Assembly: GCA_038534295.1 (NCBI GenBank)
Contig: JBCAXA010000001.1
Coordinates: forward strand, 1,860,001 to 1,924,000
From: JBCAXA01 sp038534295
GTDB taxonomy: Bacteria > Pseudomonadota > Gammaproteobacteria > Steroidobacterales > Woeseiaceae
Reading direction: 5' to 3'
Length of the DNA stretch: 64,000 nt
Positions within the stretch are counted from its first letter, which is position 1. Each line of letters opens with the position of its first letter. Below, in pieces: positions 61,823-64,000 of this stretch. Under the pieces are notes generated by a model. It saw nothing but the letters and a program-made list of their open reading frames with translations, was not told the origin of the DNA and did not search any database. A program made the translations under genes and the position numbers.

Positions 61823-62100
61823 GGAAGCGAATTGTTTTTGCCGCAATCAGCGTCTTGCTGATAACGGCCTGCAACGCCGAAGCAGAGAAGTACAGCTGTG
61901 AGTCGGGCCACACGCTATCGATTCGGTATGGCGATTCCAGTGCCACGATAACCGTCGACGATCGGACCATGACAATGCGGGAAGTTGGCGATGGGCGCTA
62001 TCGCGACGATACTCGCGAACTCAAGATCGACGAGCAGGGGCCGCGCCTCGTAGAAGGCGACCAAGTGACAATTTGGGGCTGCGACGCAGCGACCGATTAA
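61819..62100 (+). CDS. Small lipoprotein, possibly MliC-like
   Basis: A 93-residue lipoprotein (FAAISVLLITACNAE, lipobox ITAC). The mature part, YSCESGHTLSIRYGDSSATI then VEGDQVTIWGC, is similar in plan to MliC lysozyme-inhibitor domains: a small beta barrel with a cysteine pair. The ATG overlaps the previous stop (ATGA). It overlaps the convergent HD-domain gene by 4 bases. The family assignment is weak. Confidence 0.6.
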   Translation: MRKRIVFAAISVLLITACNAEAEKYSCESGHTLSIRYGDSSATITVDDRTMTMREVGDGRYRDDTRELKIDEQGPRLVEGDQVTIWGCDAATD

Positions 62101-63227
62101 GCCGTCGACGGCTGGCCGCTACTGGCCTGGTGGCGATGTTCGACTTCGCTGACGAGATCGTTCAGCGTATCCAGGCTGCCTTGCTCGGCGACGAAGACCG
62201 GCGGCTCCCGTCGTAAGCGGCCGAAATCGTTATCGGCGACCATCTGGCGTAAATGCGCCAAATTGTGTTCGATCCACTCGAGGTACGGATTGCGCCCACC
62301 GAATAAGGCTTCGACGTAGCGGTACGCCTTGCCGAAGACCTTATCTAAGCGAAAAAACGCCGACTCGACGACAAACCCAGGGGTTTTGCGCAGCAAGTCC
62401 TCCGCCGATGCATAGCGGACCTCGACCGCGCCGTCGTCGTCCGATACGGCAACACCGCCGACGACAAACTCGGCATAGAGGCGGTCGCGACACTTCTCCA
62501 AATAGCAACGGTCGGCCATTTGCGCCATGAGGTCGGCGGTGCCGAGCAAGTGGCCAAGGAAACTGTCCCGGGGATCGTCGAGCTCAATCTGATCGAGATC
62601 GATCTCGTAGCCGGTAAAGTGCACGATCTGCCGCGCTACGAGCACGTTCTCGCCAAGACCGATATGCGGCAGGTACTGAGCGAGAAACATTGCGCTGCGA
62701 GAGACGTGCCAGCGCGTAAATTCTGCACCGTTCGCAAAGTGGCGATCTCGCTCGATGTGACGAATGTAACCAGAATCGTGAAACAGCGACGTGATGATGC
62801 CGAGCTCAGCTCGCTCCGCACCGAGGCTGCGTGCCAGCTCGTTGCTCTGTTCATAGCCGGCGATCAGCCGCGCCATGGCCAATGTCATGTCAAGCGTGTG
62901 CTGACGATCGTGATAGCTGGTGTCGCAGCCGAGAAAACCTGGATAGCGGCCGGTAAACAGTCGCTCGAAGTCGTAAAACGCAAGCCAAAGGCGATCAAAG
63001 GCGTAATCGGGGTATACGGCGGCAAACAGCGCCTTCACTTCGTCGCGGACCGTGGTGGTCTGGCTGACGTTAACAGAGTCCGTTACGTCGAAATCGTTGC
63101 GTCGGTCCTGCATCGGGCGTAAGCCTTGCGTCATTGTGCCCGGCCGACGGAGTTCGGCAACGCGCTGCTGAAACCGCGAATGCTGCACGGCGTCCATCAG
63201 GCGATTGTTTCCGTATGCGCGAGCCAT
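62097..63227 (-). CDS. HD-domain phosphohydrolase-like protein
   Basis: A 376-residue cytosolic protein with a metal-binding HD-type core: YHDRQHTLDMTLAMARL, then ITSLFHDSGYIRH, later HFTGYEID, and GHLLGTADLMAQMADR. It resembles stand-alone HD or PDE-like domains that cleave phosphoesters of nucleotides. The first ~60 residues are polar and may be an over-extension; ATGs at codons 11, 32 and 39 are alternatives. The function is unknown. Confidence 0.8.
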   Translation of the reverse strand: MARAYGNNRLMDAVQHSRFQQRVAELRRPGTMTQGLRPMQDRRNDFDVTDSVNVSQTTTVRDEVKALFAAVYPDYAFDRLWLAFYDFERLFTGRYPGFLGCDTSYHDRQHTLDMTLAMARLIAGYEQSNELARSLGAERAELGIITSLFHDSGYIRHIERDRHFANGAEFTRWHVSRSAMFLAQYLPHIGLGENVLVARQIVHFTGYEIDLDQIELDDPRDSFLGHLLGTADLMAQMADRCYLEKCRDRLYAEFVVGGVAVSDDDGAVEVRYASAEDLLRKTPGFVVESAFFRLDKVFGKAYRYVEALFGGRNPYLEWIEHNLAHLRQMVADNDFGRLRREPPVFVAEQGSLDTLNDLVSEVEHRHQASSGQPSTA

Positions 63228-63403
63228 CGTTGTTGGTGTTCTGTTGCCGGGAAAGGTTGGCCAGACACCTCCCGGTTAATGGGCAATCGTACACATTCCG
63301 CTATCGACCGCCGCGCACCATCGCTGACTTGTGACGAACGTCTCAATTTAGCCGCCGGTTGCGGCGTTGTGTTGCCTTCCGCGCGGTTTATGGTCAAAAC
63401 GAA

Positions 63404-64000
63404 CTACCCGATACCGCTGATGCTGAGCAGCGCTTCCGGTTGCGGTTCGCGGCCGCGAAACTCAACGAATGCGGCCATGATGTCGCGACTGCCGCCGATC
63501 TCCAGAATGGACTCACGGAACCGCTGGGCCATGCTCGGATCGATGCCGGCGTCGGTCTCCAAGGCCAGATAGGCATCGGCGGCCAACACTTCGGCCCATT
63601 TGTAGCTGTAGTAGCCGGCCGCGTAGCCGCCCGCGAATATGTGACCAAAGCTATTGGCGAAACGATTCCAGCTTGGCGGTTCGATCAAGCCGACTTTGCC
63701 GCGCACCTCGCCGAGAATCGTTTCGAGCTGATCGGAGCGCGCCGGGTCGAATTCCTGGTGGAGGCGGAAATCGAACAGCGCGAATTCCAGCTGGCGGAGC
63801 ATTGCGAGTCCCGCGTTGAATTGTCGAGATGCCAGCAGTCGCTCAATCGTTGCGGCGTCGATTGATTCGTCACTGTCCGTGTGGCGGCTGATCATGCCGA
63901 GGACGCGGGCGTCCCACGCGAAATTCTCCATGAACTGGCTCGGCAGTTCGACTGCGTCCCAGGGCACCCCGTTGATACCGGCGATGCTCGGATAGGGGAT
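63404..64000 (-). CDS. prlC: Oligopeptidase A, C-terminal part (cut by window edge)
   Basis: The frame stays open to the window edge and reads GINGVPWDAVELPSQFMENF, a hallmark of the M3 peptidase oligopeptidase A. Further family features are RQLEFALFDFRLH, AAGYYSYKWAEVLAADAY and the C-terminal FRGREPQPEALL. The zinc motif HExxH lies upstream, outside the window. It degrades small peptides, including cleaved signal peptides, in the cytosol. Confidence 0.93.
   Translation of the reverse strand: MPYPSIAGINGVPWDAVELPSQFMENFAWDARVLGMISRHTDSDESIDAATIERLLASRQFNAGLAMLRQLEFALFDFRLHQEFDPARSDQLETILGEVRGKVGLIEPPSWNRFANSFGHIFAGGYAAGYYSYKWAEVLAADAYLALETDAGIDPSMAQRFRESILEIGGSRDIMAAFVEFRGREPQPEALLSISGIG

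Overview
The window comes from a high-GC gammaproteobacterium. The signs are an Entner-Doudoroff cluster under a HexR-type regulator, an MSHA/type IV-like pilus operon, homogentisate dioxygenase, many lipoproteins and periplasmic enzymes, and oligopeptidase A. I cannot name a genus; a marine or soil lineage near Woeseiaceae, Steroidobacterales or Xanthomonadales would fit. No rRNA, tRNA, CRISPR array, phage or insertion sequence was seen.

Layout. (1) 2-7847: end of an unknown gene, then zwf-pgl-edd-eda on the minus strand, converting glucose 6-phosphate to pyruvate and glyceraldehyde 3-phosphate. It is divergent from a hexR-like regulator, with two operator-like palindromes in the shared intergenic region. 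A photolyase-like protein and a DUF427 protein follow. (2) 7848-17637: two palindromes precede a DUF1538 membrane protein and a triple PII-like protein. After these come a mechanosensitive channel, pirin, an NhaC-type antiporter and a periplasmic zinc protease. (3) 17711-26308: a compact eight-gene pilus or secretion operon with two prepilin-like proteins, an ATPase, a platform protein, PilM/N-, PilO- and PilP-like assembly proteins and a secretin. (4) 26478-36609: mixed single genes, including a VWA protein, hmgA, glutathione transferase, a secreted hydrolase, a redoxin-2OG oxygenase fusion, adenine deaminase and a DUF3592 protein.

(5) 36610-45280 differs from its surroundings. It has lower GC, every gene lies on the plus strand, most genes are small and of unknown function, and nearly every gene is separated from the next by a copy of one directly oriented repeat family. 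The repeat often abuts or overlaps the preceding stop codon. The layout resembles a gene-cassette array, but no integrase is visible and the repeats do not meet the usual attC rules. This is the most interesting part of the window.

(6) 45309-55389: a DJ-1/PfpI protein, a short-chain dehydrogenase, a quinone oxidoreductase, a secreted nitrilase homologue with no cysteine at the nucleophile position, a DUF4397 lipoprotein with a strong terminator, an S9 peptidase and a FAN1-like nuclease fused to a DnaQ-like exonuclease. (7) 55440-60327: eight very tightly packed genes (overlaps or 1-base gaps, several TTG/GTG starts), mainly small-molecule or stress-type proteins. (8) 60328-64000: a cold-shock protein behind a long non-coding leader, a glutathione transferase with a small lipoprotein, an HD-domain protein and the C-terminal end of oligopeptidase A.
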